In this document: piece after piece, positions 15,697 through 22,952 of the stretch
Layout of the letters: every line of letters begins with the position of its first letter
Position numbering within the stretch: the first letter of the stretch is position 1
DNA from: VXPQ01 sp964608315
Lineage (GTDB): Bacteria > Bacteroidota > Rhodothermia > Rhodothermales > VXPQ01
Assembly (NCBI GenBank): GCA_964608315.1
Contig: CAZSNF010000014.1
Span: 25,628-89,627, forward strand
DNA length: 64,000 nucleotides
Reading direction: 5' to 3'
Notes under the pieces: model-generated
Told to the model about the DNA's origin: nothing
Databases searched by the model: none
What the model saw: only the letters and a program-made list of their open reading frames with translations
Program-made: the position numbers and the translations under genes

Positions 15697-17232
15697 CTAT
15701 ATAATCTTCTCAGTTTCCTTAATCCGCAGTTCGCCGGAGATTAGTTTCGGAAGCAGCACATCCCGAATTGCGGCGAGCTTGCGGACCTCGTGGATGTTCG
15801 TGACGATGTGTTCCAGTATAGCCTTTGCAGCATTTTGGAATGCTTGGGCAACTGGTGTAGGTGGAAGGCATACCGAATATCTACTCATGGTCTTCCAGCT
15901 TGTCCGTGGCATTTTTGTGCCCGTTGCAGTCTGGTTTGTGTAGTTAACGAACTCGATTGAGGAAACGCAAGCCAGCGTGAAGGCAAGCCATTCCGCACTT
16001 TGGGGTACGATAACCACAATATCGGTGGAGCAGATACCTTGCACCGGCGCGATACCGACCTTGTGAAAATAAGGCCTCAACCTACCGAACAAGATATCGC
16101 CTTTTTCAAAAATAGATTTGCTGCTTTTGATCTTACGAGCGTTTCCCCATTCCACAAGAGCGATTGAGCGACGGGGCATGTGTTCGAGACCGATATACGG
16201 TGTCTCGGTTGGCATATCCTCTGGATGGACTCCACGTCGTGAAGCATTCGCGATGTTACCCAGTGTCCCAACCTCCCAGCCCTCCGGCGCCTCCCCCAAC
16301 TCCGACTCCACCAGTCGATCTGGAAAAAGATCGTAGAGATGCGCCGGGAGGCTGGGCAGGGATTCGCCGGGGCGCCAACGGCCTTCCATTTTCGCCCGAA
16401 CGGGATCGAAATCGACGAACCACGACTTGAACAGAGCCCGCGCCATTGCCTCCAGCGTCTCGTTCATCCGCTGGTTCAGTTCGATCTTGTCGTCGAGCGT
16501 ACCGAGGATGTGGGCGATGGCGCGTTGTTCTGTAGGGTTTGGTACAGCAGCAGGTATTGAAGAGAGTATGGTCTGATTAAGCAGGGGTTGCCCCGAACCT
16601 GTCCTCCAAGTATTCAATTGAAGTGTCTTCAGGAGATAAAACAGGAACTTTGCATTGTTCTCATCAAGTGCATTTGCTTGAATGGCGTTGTCCGTTACCC
16701 AACAAACTCTGTCGCTGTAGTGTAAAGAGCCACAATAGCTACCGACCCGTCCGACAATTATCGTTTTAGGGATAGCATTCGTTTTGTCCGAAAAACCAAT
16801 AATTCCATTCGAACCGTAGACGGGGTTCGTCGCACTATCAAATCGTTTGGGGCTTGACTTGCCGTTAGAAAACGATAACAATTCGCCCAAGTTGGTTTTG
16901 TGCCAACCGCTGTCCGCCTCCTCCTTCCCCACTAACACCACATGCTCTTCTTCAATCCGCTTCCTGAACTCCTCCGGCGCCGCATTCCATACAAACAAAT
17001 CCACCCGAAACGGCAGATCGCTTTCTTCGAACGCCTCCCTGATCTCTGCAACCCGGTCGTTTTGCTCCGGCGTGGCGAACACCACCATATCCAGATCGGA
17101 TTGCGGTCGAGAAGTCCAGGCGACCCGCGAGCCGTAAACCCAGGCCGCCGTGTTCGGCAGATACCTTTCGAGCAGCGCAAGGATGGTTTGACGCTGATCT
17201 GCGGTGATGTCGATGGGCCGATCTACTCCCAT
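15697..17232 (-). CDS. Fusion of MNT nucleotidyltransferase (MntA-like antitoxin) and HsdS specificity subunit
   Basis: One continuous 511-codon ORF. Residues 1 to about 103 are a minimal nucleotidyltransferase: GSRVAWTSRPQSDLD (Gly34-Ser35, Asp46, Asp48) fits GSX10DXD exactly, and FRVDLF supplies the third carboxylate, Asp78, so the active site is intact. From about residue 108 (GWHKTNLGELL) it is HsdS: a first target-recognition domain ending in EQRAIAHILGTLDDKIELNQRM (central conserved helix), FKSWFVDFDPV, a second domain starting PEGWEVGTLG and a final helix with LLPKLISGELRI. In HepT/MntA pairs the MNT enzyme adds AMP to a Tyr of the HEPN toxin. Here that enzyme would ride on the DNA-recognition subunit. 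It overlaps the HEPN gene by 10 bp. Confidence 0.9.
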   Translation of the reverse strand: MGVDRPIDITADQRQTILALLERYLPNTAAWVYGSRVAWTSRPQSDLDMVVFATPEQNDRVAEIREAFEESDLPFRVDLFVWNAAPEEFRKRIEEEHVVLVGKEEADSGWHKTNLGELLSFSNGKSSPKRFDSATNPVYGSNGIIGFSDKTNAIPKTIIVGRVGSYCGSLHYSDRVCWVTDNAIQANALDENNAKFLFYLLKTLQLNTWRTGSGQPLLNQTILSSIPAAVPNPTEQRAIAHILGTLDDKIELNQRMNETLEAMARALFKSWFVDFDPVRAKMEGRWRPGESLPSLPAHLYDLFPDRLVESELGEAPEGWEVGTLGNIANASRRGVHPEDMPTETPYIGLEHMPRRSIALVEWGNARKIKSSKSIFEKGDILFGRLRPYFHKVGIAPVQGICSTDIVVIVPQSAEWLAFTLACVSSIEFVNYTNQTATGTKMPRTSWKTMSRYSVCLPPTPVAQAFQNAAKAILEHIVTNIHEVRKLAAIRDVLLPKLISGELRIKETEKII

Positions 17233-17639
17233 GTTTCCCCGGTCAGCGTCTGGTACAGGTCGATGGCGTCGTCAATAAAATCGGGCACGAGGGCTAAGCA
17301 ATCTTTCGCCTTTTCGCCATCGTAGTCGTGGGACGTATCAGTGCGGGCATTGGCGTAATTTAACCATTGATCCAGCGGCACAGCAAAGAGATTGTTCTCG
17401 GCAGCCAATCTGAAGACAGGCTTGGGACTGTTGGGAACATTGGGGAGGCCCAACTCCTCAATCAGGTGTCGCTTCAACACCTTCCACAAACAGTCGTAGC
17501 AGGTCTCGAAACGCTGGATGGTCGATTCCGCGATGGCCTCCCGGGTCAATTCCGGCAACGAGTCGTCCCGTTGCCGGTAATTCTGGTGCTGCTCTTCAAG
17601 GTGTTTAAGCGACATCCGAAACTTGTCGTAGTCGATCAT
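17223..17639 (-). CDS. HEPN protein, HepT-like toxin (HI0074 type)
   Basis: A 138-residue all-helical protein of the HI0074/nucleotidyltransferase substrate-binding family. The sequence RTDTSHDY (Arg99, His104, Tyr106) fits the RX4HXY motif of HepT toxins exactly: Arg and His form the HEPN ribonuclease site, and Tyr is the residue adenylylated by MntA-type antitoxins. Upstream helices include TIQRFETCYDCLWKVLKRHL. The 3' end overlaps the start of the mnt-hsdS fusion by 10 bp, so translation is coupled, toxin first. It lies 208 bp after hsdM. Function as an RNase held in check by the fused MNT domain is inferred from motif identity, not shown. Confidence 0.85.
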   Translation of the reverse strand: MIDYDKFRMSLKHLEEQHQNYRQRDDSLPELTREAIAESTIQRFETCYDCLWKVLKRHLIEELGLPNVPNSPKPVFRLAAENNLFAVPLDQWLNYANARTDTSHDYDGEKAKDCLALVPDFIDDAIDLYQTLTGETWE

Positions 17640-17648
17640 GGCCTATCG

Positions 17649-17792
17649 TTAGATTCTTTCCTGTAGATTAGCTGCCCGATCTGGACCCGGAATATAGACG
17701 ATCTCGGCGCCCTTCGGGTTGCTTTGGCCTGCGCTCGCGCCACGTTGCAAGAGAACTCGGCGTATTTCGCGGCTTACGCTTTCATGAATCAA
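17649..17792 (-). CDS. Possible 47-residue protein upstream of the HEPN gene
   Basis: A TTG at 17792 opens a 47-codon frame (starts IHESVSREIRRVLLQRG, then NPKGAEIVYIPGPDRAANLQERI) that ends 9 bp before the HEPN ATG. Composition looks protein-like and no other gene occupies the 208-bp hsdM-hepT gap. It follows an AATTCAAA/TTTGAATT inverted repeat. It could be a small third component, a leader peptide or a gene remnant. No family recognised and no good ribosome site. Confidence 0.3.
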   Translation of the reverse strand: MIHESVSREIRRVLLQRGASAGQSNPKGAEIVYIPGPDRAANLQERI

Positions 17793-17795
17793 GGC

Positions 17796-17818
17796 AATTC
17801 AAAATATAAATTTGAATT
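17796..17818. promoter_or_regulatory. Inverted repeat AATTCAAA-N7-TTTGAATT between hsdM and hepT
   Basis: Perfect 8-bp arms around a 7-bp AT-only centre, 29 bp past the hsdM stop and about 160 bp upstream of the HEPN start. It is AT-rich against a GC-rich background. Either a terminator-like hairpin of hsdM or an operator controlling the hepT/mnt-hsdS transcript. Confidence 0.45.
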
Positions 17819-17847
17819 ACCCTTCCTTTCTGCATCTCGATCATAGG

Positions 17848-19443
17848 CTATTTAAAATCATTCTTCCCGTCCTGCTCCAAACTCGACCCGAACCCCAGCG
17901 ATTTCAGATTCTCCGCGATGGCGGCATCCAGTTTTGCGCCCTCCGCCTGCTGCTCGCGCAGTTCCGCCACAAGCCGCTGCATTTTCTCCTCGAACGGCTC
18001 GCTGTCCTCCGGCTGCGGTTCCACGCCCACATACCGGCCCGGCGTCAGCACATGACCGTGTTTGCGCACTTCTTCCAGCGCGGTGCTCTTGCAGAAACCG
18101 GGCGTGTCTTCGTAGTCCTGTCCCTCGCGCCAGGCATGATAGGTTTTTGAGATGTGGTCGATATCCTCGTCGGTAAGTTCCCGGTGGGTGCGGTCCGTCA
18201 TGCGTCCCAGCTTGCGGGCGTCTATGAAGAGGATTTCGCCGCGCCGATCCCGGAATTTCCCGTTTCCGCCGCCTTGCCGGTCGCGCGATAGAAACCACAG
18301 GCAGGCGGGTATCTGGGTCGAAAAGAAGAGCTGTCCCGGCAGCGCCACCATGCAATCCACGAGATTATCCTCGACCAGGTTCTTCCGGATCTGGCCCTCG
18401 CCGGACTGGCCCGACGACATGGAACCGTTCGCCAGCACGAAACCGGCTACGCCTTCGGGCGCAAGATGATGAACCATGTGCTGCACCCAAGCGAAGTTGG
18501 CGTTGCCCTTGGGGGGAACGCCGTATTGCCAGCGCTGGTCGTCCACGAGCCGCTCGCCGCCCCAGGTAGAGACATTGAACGGGGGATTGGCGAGGATGTA
18601 ATCCGCCTTGAGATCGGGATGGCGGTCGTTGTGGAACGTGTCGCCGTAGGCAATCTGCCCTTCGATGCCCCGGATGGCAAGATTCATTTTGGCGAGCCGC
18701 CAGGTCGTATGATTCGACTCCTGGCCGTAGATGCTGATGTCGCCATGCGCCCTGCCGCCGTTGCTGTTGCCGCTGGCGTGTGCGTCAATGAAAGCGATCG
18801 ACTGCACGAACATGCCAGAGGAGCCGCAGCACGGGTCGTATACGCGCCCCCGATACGGCTCTATCATTTCGACCAGCAGCTTGACCACGCAGCGGGGCGT
18901 ATAGAACTCGCCGCCCTTCTTTCCCTCGGCGCCGGCGAACTGCGACAGGAAGTATTCGTAAACCCGGCCCAACACGTCCCTTGAGCGGGATTCGGCATCA
19001 CCTACCCGGATATTGCTGACGAGATCGACGAGTTGGCCGAGCCGCTGTTTGTCGAGCGCTTGCCGGGCGTAATCCTTGGGCAGCACATCCTTGAGCGCCA
19101 AGTTGTCGCGCTCGATCCCCGACATGGCGTCGTCCACGAACTGGCCGATTTCGGGCTGCCTTGCCCCGGCCCTGAGTTTTTCCCACCGCGCTTCGGGCGG
19201 CACCCAGAAGATGTTCTCGGCGCGGTATTCGTCACGGTCCTCTGCGGCGTCTTCGCCCCATTCTGCAAGAATCGCAGCGCGGCGTTCCTCAAAGGCGTCG
19301 GAGATATACTTCAGAAAAATGAGCCCGAGAACGACATGCTTATACTCTGCGGCGTCCATCGAACCGCGGAGCGTATTGGCCATTGCCCAGAGTTCCGCCT
19401 CGTAGCCGACGGTCGTGTCGCTGTCGTTGTTTCGCTGGGCCAT
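17848..19443 (-). CDS. hsdM: Type I DNA methyltransferase subunit HsdM (adenine-N6)
   Basis: A 531-residue methyltransferase. The N-terminal HsdM helical domain begins with ELWAMANTLRGSMDAAEYKHVVLGLIFLKYISD. The SAM-binding core shows GGEFYTPRCVVKLLVEM, then VYDPCCGSSGMF (motif I, near residue 209) and DYILANPPFNVSTW (motif IV NPPF, near residue 288). The C-terminal part has PGRYVGVE and a coiled end EEKMQRLVAELREQQ. It is complete and first in the minus-strand order hsdM - (small ORF) - hepT - mnt-hsdS - membrane protein - MBL - MBL(broken) - [IS481] - hsdR. The long spacer before hepT suggests a second promoter there. Confidence 0.95.
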   Translation of the reverse strand: MAQRNNDSDTTVGYEAELWAMANTLRGSMDAAEYKHVVLGLIFLKYISDAFEERRAAILAEWGEDAAEDRDEYRAENIFWVPPEARWEKLRAGARQPEIGQFVDDAMSGIERDNLALKDVLPKDYARQALDKQRLGQLVDLVSNIRVGDAESRSRDVLGRVYEYFLSQFAGAEGKKGGEFYTPRCVVKLLVEMIEPYRGRVYDPCCGSSGMFVQSIAFIDAHASGNSNGGRAHGDISIYGQESNHTTWRLAKMNLAIRGIEGQIAYGDTFHNDRHPDLKADYILANPPFNVSTWGGERLVDDQRWQYGVPPKGNANFAWVQHMVHHLAPEGVAGFVLANGSMSSGQSGEGQIRKNLVEDNLVDCMVALPGQLFFSTQIPACLWFLSRDRQGGGNGKFRDRRGEILFIDARKLGRMTDRTHRELTDEDIDHISKTYHAWREGQDYEDTPGFCKSTALEEVRKHGHVLTPGRYVGVEPQPEDSEPFEEKMQRLVAELREQQAEGAKLDAAIAENLKSLGFGSSLEQDGKNDFK

Positions 19444-19539
19444 TCCGTTTCAGGGCGTTCGTACATCGTAGAACCGTTTCGATGATACGAAGAACCCGAC
19501 AGATTTGCAGGTCGGGTTTACACAGCCGGTCGGCGAACG

Positions 19540-19590
19540 TCACTGGGTCAGTCTGGCCGAACTCGCCAAGGTCCCAATAATCCCTTTTTC
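19540..19590 (+). repeat. IS3-orfA-derived fragment, chimeric repeat copy C
   Basis: TCTGGCCGAACTCGCCAAGG followed by TCCCAATAATCCCTTTTTCA repeats the junction found at 8060-8095 and 8735-8775, here without the GAGTA palindromes. It lies between the hsdM start and the Uma2 gene. A third copy of the same chimeric junction about 11 kb away points to a short mobile or recombining unit rather than chance decay. Confidence 0.5.
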
Positions 19591-19690
19591 ATCTCTGCCG
19601 ATCAGGACAAATCCCCCATCCGGCAGGAACACAGCGAAAAAAGAGGCTTATCCAATTTGATCCCTTTTCCCACCTCGCAGGAAACTCCCC

Positions 19691-20293
19691 ATGCCCGCAA
19701 CCAGCGCCGATAAGACGACAGCCCGCCCTCGAATCGGCGGCGACGCCCCTCAGGTCATGACGGCGGAGGAATACGTTGCGCTCCCCGACCGCCAAAACGG
19801 CTGCACCTATGAACTGGCGCGGGGCGCGCTGGTTGTACGCGATCCGGGGGTGTCCTGGACCCATTCGTACGTACAAGGCAAATTGTATCGCTATCTCGAC
19901 GAATGGATGGAAAAATTCGGACACGGCCAAGTGGGCGTAGAGGTAGACTGCCTCGTCGACGAAGACCCGGATACCATTCGCGTCCCGGACGTAGCCGTGC
20001 TGCTCCAGCCGTTCGATACGGAGAATGCATTCCTTGGCCGCGTGCGCGGCGCGCCGGACATTGCGATCGAAGTACTGTCTCCCTCCAACAGACCGCAACA
20101 AATGCGCGACAAAACAAGCGATTACTTCCATGCGGGAGCGCTCCGGGTGTGGATCGTAGATCCGGAAGCCCGCACGATCATCATTCACAAGGCGGATGGG
20201 AAAAACACCCGATTCGGGGGAAAGGATCGGCTCGAAGACCCTGAACTACTGCCGGGCTTTGCACTGGACATGCAGAAGATATTCGGAGCATGA
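19691..20293 (+). CDS. Uma2-family (DUF820) putative endonuclease
   Basis: A 200-residue protein with the Uma2 layout: MTAEEYVALP at the start of the domain, YELARGALVV (Glu), a helix then GQVGVEVDCLVDEDPDTIRVPDVAVL (the PDxx Asp), DIAIEVLSPSNR (E-x-L-SPS, the variant E-x-K core) and RVWIVDPEARTIIIHK. The restriction-like fold is known for the family, but its biological role is not. These genes are frequent in multicopy families in cyanobacteria and marine bacteria. It is transcribed divergently from hsdM and lies inside the island's right part. Confidence 0.85.
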   Translation: MPATSADKTTARPRIGGDAPQVMTAEEYVALPDRQNGCTYELARGALVVRDPGVSWTHSYVQGKLYRYLDEWMEKFGHGQVGVEVDCLVDEDPDTIRVPDVAVLLQPFDTENAFLGRVRGAPDIAIEVLSPSNRPQQMRDKTSDYFHAGALRVWIVDPEARTIIIHKADGKNTRFGGKDRLEDPELLPGFALDMQKIFGA

Positions 20294-20307
20294 AACAACC
20301 CACCACC

Positions 20308-20428
20308 AAAAAACTCCCCTGCAACCCCCTCCTCACTTCCTCCATCGCCCCGAGCACCCGATTCCACGTTTCCTGATCCTCCAGTACGGCATACCGCCAG
20401 GGAGCCAGTGCGCCGGTCATGATCCCCC
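20308..20428 (-). pseudogene. Remnant of a sugar-isomerase 3' end (duplicate of 21888-22190)
   Basis: Minus-strand translation gives MTGALAPW joined to AVLEDQETWNRVLGAMEEVRRGL, i.e. two pieces of the C-terminus of the intact isomerase at 21888-22916 with about 65 residues deleted between them. DNA identity with the intact copy is high, including the downstream AACCCCCTCCTCACTT stretch. The remnant and the intact 3' end form direct repeats flanking the Fic gene, and the remnant touches the Fic stop codon. Confidence 0.75.
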
Positions 20429-21718
20429 CTGATCTTCGCGGCTGATGGCTTCAAGGTCCTCGGGCCGTAGCCTGTAGCGTATCGCATTGCCCTCATGCAG
20501 GCCGTGGAACTCCTGCCCGATATAGGCGGCGACCTGTTCGCGATCCGCGTCGGGGATGCCGTCCGCGGCAGCCATGACTATGACATCCTCGGGACGGAAC
20601 GCCTTCCATTCCAGCACGCACCGGCGCACGGCCTTGCGCACGAAATCCCGATATGCCAGCGCCGCCTTCTCCGGGCTTTCGACTTCGGCGCGCAGCACCC
20701 GATAATTCTCGGCCGAGGGCAGATAGGCATCGATATAAGCCTCGCGCAGCAAGGAAACGTCGTTTAGTTCGTAGACGCCGATCAGTCCGTCGATATAGGC
20801 GCGATCGTCCATTGTCAGGAACGACATCGGCGCAAGGTCGGCCTTTAGAAGCGGAATGTTCGAGGCAATGCGCGAGGTCCGTTTGTTGATATCGGCGAAA
20901 GCCTGCATATAGGGGATATGAACGAGAAGGAAGAAGGATTGCTCAAACGGATCGGCGATCGCCGCCGCCTTGGCGATCAGGATTTCAAACTCTTCCTCAA
21001 TCTGATATTGGTCGTCAAGCGGCCTGTAGCTCGAATGCGTGATGCCGACAGGCATACGGCGCAGCCGGCCCGCCATGGCGGGATCGGAAAGAAGGCCGCC
21101 CGCGAGGAGGGCGTGAATATTGAACATATCCGGCCGGCTGATATGTATGTCCTCAAGATAATCGACGACATACTGAATCGCCTCCTTGTGGTTGAGGATC
21201 ATCAACGCTTCCTTGCGGTCCTTGCCGGCCGCCTCTTCGCCGAAGCGGATGAGCCGTTCGGTCTGAAGGATATCGTAGGTGTTCCCTTCCATGCGCGATG
21301 ACGCCCAGGACAAGTCCACGAGCAGCCGTTCAAGGATGCGCCGCGCATAGGTCCCTGCCGGGAGCGGCGGCGGCTCCGGGCGCCCGGCCTCGTGCAGGCG
21401 CTGCCGGTCCGCCGCGGCAAGGTAGAACGTCTTGCCAGGGATATAGCGGTCCAAAAACTCCTTGTTGTAGCTTGTCGGCTTGCGGCGGTTATAAGGCATT
21501 TGCAGATAGGCGCGCACCCTGGGCGCGCCCGCCAGACTGTAGCCGGTGGCGCGGGCCTTGCCCGAGATTTCCAGCCAGCCTTCATCGACAAGCCGCTTGA
21601 GCGCCCGCCAGACCGTCGACGGGTTTACATCCGGCGCGACATGACGGCGGATATCCTCGCGGCCGGCGCCGGGATGGTCCGCGATGTAGTCGAGTATGGC
21701 TTGGTCCGTGAGCGGCAT
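20417..21718 (-). CDS. Fic-domain protein with N-terminal winged helix
   Basis: About 433 residues from the ATG at 21718 (a TTG at 21733 would add five). The N-terminus is a winged-helix DNA-binding domain (ILDYIADHPGAGREDIRRHV and the VWRALKRLVDEGWLE helix-wing). Then comes the class II inhibitory helix SSRMEGN (S-x3-E-G) that blocks the active site, and the Fic core HIPYMQAFADINKRTSRIASN, a recognised variant of HPFxxGNxR with Asn-Lys-Arg preserved. Fic enzymes transfer AMP to target proteins. The winged helix and the inverted repeats upstream suggest autoregulation. It sits at the island's right border between duplicated isomerase sequences, as if inserted there. Confidence 0.88.
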   Translation of the reverse strand: MPLTDQAILDYIADHPGAGREDIRRHVAPDVNPSTVWRALKRLVDEGWLEISGKARATGYSLAGAPRVRAYLQMPYNRRKPTSYNKEFLDRYIPGKTFYLAAADRQRLHEAGRPEPPPLPAGTYARRILERLLVDLSWASSRMEGNTYDILQTERLIRFGEEAAGKDRKEALMILNHKEAIQYVVDYLEDIHISRPDMFNIHALLAGGLLSDPAMAGRLRRMPVGITHSSYRPLDDQYQIEEEFEILIAKAAAIADPFEQSFFLLVHIPYMQAFADINKRTSRIASNIPLLKADLAPMSFLTMDDRAYIDGLIGVYELNDVSLLREAYIDAYLPSAENYRVLRAEVESPEKAALAYRDFVRKAVRRCVLEWKAFRPEDVIVMAAADGIPDADREQVAAYIGQEFHGLHEGNAIRYRLRPEDLEAISREDQGGS

Positions 21719-21734
21719 GAAACGATTCGTCAAT

Positions 21735-21815
21735 CCTTTGCAACGATTATCTCCTTAAAATACAAGAAGTTCCCAAGTTTTAAGAATATCGTTTCACGAT
21801 TTTTGCAACGATACG
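21735..21815. promoter_or_regulatory. Inverted and direct repeats in the Fic promoter region
   Basis: TTTGCAACGAT occurs twice (about 21738-21748 and 21802-21812) and CTTAAAA/TTTTAAG arms lie between (about 21753-21784). An ATCGTTTCACGAT segment adds a further dyad. The region is AT-rich and directly upstream of a gene whose product has its own winged helix, so operators for autoregulation are plausible. Confidence 0.4.
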
Positions 21816-21887
21816 GGACTGAGTCCATGCCGATGGCCGGGGGTCGGCAGAAACACAGCGAAGTGGGCGTAGCCCCCAAAAACACCC

Positions 21888-22916
21888 CTACAACCCCCTC
21901 CTCACTTTCTCCATCGCCCCGAGCACCCGGTTCCACGTCTCCTGATCCTCCAGTACGGCGTTGGAAAACATGCACCCGTCCCAGCAGATGTGCCGGATAC
22001 CGTCCCGCAGTTCTCCCTGATCGTCGAGCAGCCACTGGCGGCTGCACCATGCCATATCCAGTTTGCCGTCGGGCGAATCGACCGGGCAATGCCTTCCGGT
22101 CTTGTCGTGCGAGCCGCTTCCGAACACGGACCCGTCGGTCTGCGCCACATGAAAATCGAACAGCCAGGGAGCCAGGGCGCCGGTCATGATCCGGTAGGCC
22201 TCCTTGAATTCTTCTTCGGTGTACCCATCCTGCAGCAAAGCCGCTTCGGGCGCATTGTATCCGAGCAAATACAAATAGGTGTGGGCCAGATCGGCCTGAA
22301 ATCCGAGCGAATCGGGGCGCCCGACCTCTTCGAGGAGGCGAAGCATCTCTGTCCAGGAGTGCATGGCCGCCCAGCAAATCTCCCCTTCCGCGGCAATGCG
22401 TTCTCCGTAGTCTTCCGCTATGATCGCCGCTTCGCGAAACGTGTCCGCAATCCTTGTCGTGTTTTCCGCGGGATGTTCCGCCCACTCGACAGGGCCCGCC
22501 GCCGAATCGATCCGGACGACCCCGCAGGACCGAACGCCGTGCGCATTCAACACGGACGCATATTCGCACGCCGCAAGCACGGCCTTCGCGAAGCGCCGCC
22601 GATCGTCGCGACTGCCCATGGCGCTGCCTCCCAGCATGTCGGGATACACGGGCGCTACGACGGACCCCACGCCAAGGCCCAGCGCAGCGATACGATCCGC
22701 AAGCCGCCGGATTTCGTCGCCCGGAGCATCGATGTCGATGTGCGGGTGGTACAGGAAAAGATCTACCCCATCGAAACGAACGGACTCTTCTCCCTTGATA
22801 CGGGCGTCCGCCGTAAGCCGGAGCATGCGCTCCAGCCCAATCGCAGGCTCGGAGGCGCCCGCCCCCTTGCCCACCAGACCAGGCCACATGGCGTTATGAA
22901 GAAGTAATCGACGCAT
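21888..22916 (-). CDS. Sugar phosphate isomerase/epimerase-like TIM barrel
   Basis: About 342 residues from the ATG at 22916 (a TTG at 22946 would add ten). Visible features: DGVDLFLYHPHIDI, GVGSVVAPVYPDM, EGEICWAAMHSW (Glu, His), GFQADLAHTYLYLLG (metal Asp, His), FHVAQTDG (His) and HICWDGCMF near the end. This is a xylose-isomerase-like barrel of the type often coded with ThuA and PVC-type dehydrogenase genes in marine Bacteroidota and Planctomycetota. It follows the CehA-like gene with a few base pairs of spacing. The substrate is unknown. Confidence 0.75.
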   Translation of the reverse strand: MRRLLLHNAMWPGLVGKGAGASEPAIGLERMLRLTADARIKGEESVRFDGVDLFLYHPHIDIDAPGDEIRRLADRIAALGLGVGSVVAPVYPDMLGGSAMGSRDDRRRFAKAVLAACEYASVLNAHGVRSCGVVRIDSAAGPVEWAEHPAENTTRIADTFREAAIIAEDYGERIAAEGEICWAAMHSWTEMLRLLEEVGRPDSLGFQADLAHTYLYLLGYNAPEAALLQDGYTEEEFKEAYRIMTGALAPWLFDFHVAQTDGSVFGSGSHDKTGRHCPVDSPDGKLDMAWCSRQWLLDDQGELRDGIRHICWDGCMFSNAVLEDQETWNRVLGAMEKVRRGL

Positions 22917-22952
22917 TTCTTGCGGAGAATAAGGTAAATCAGCCAAAAAGGA

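Noticed and set aside
2269..21733. Prophage or integrative element
   Set aside because: No integrase, capsid, terminase, portal, conjugation genes, tRNA target or attachment repeats were seen; the only recombinases are IS transposases.
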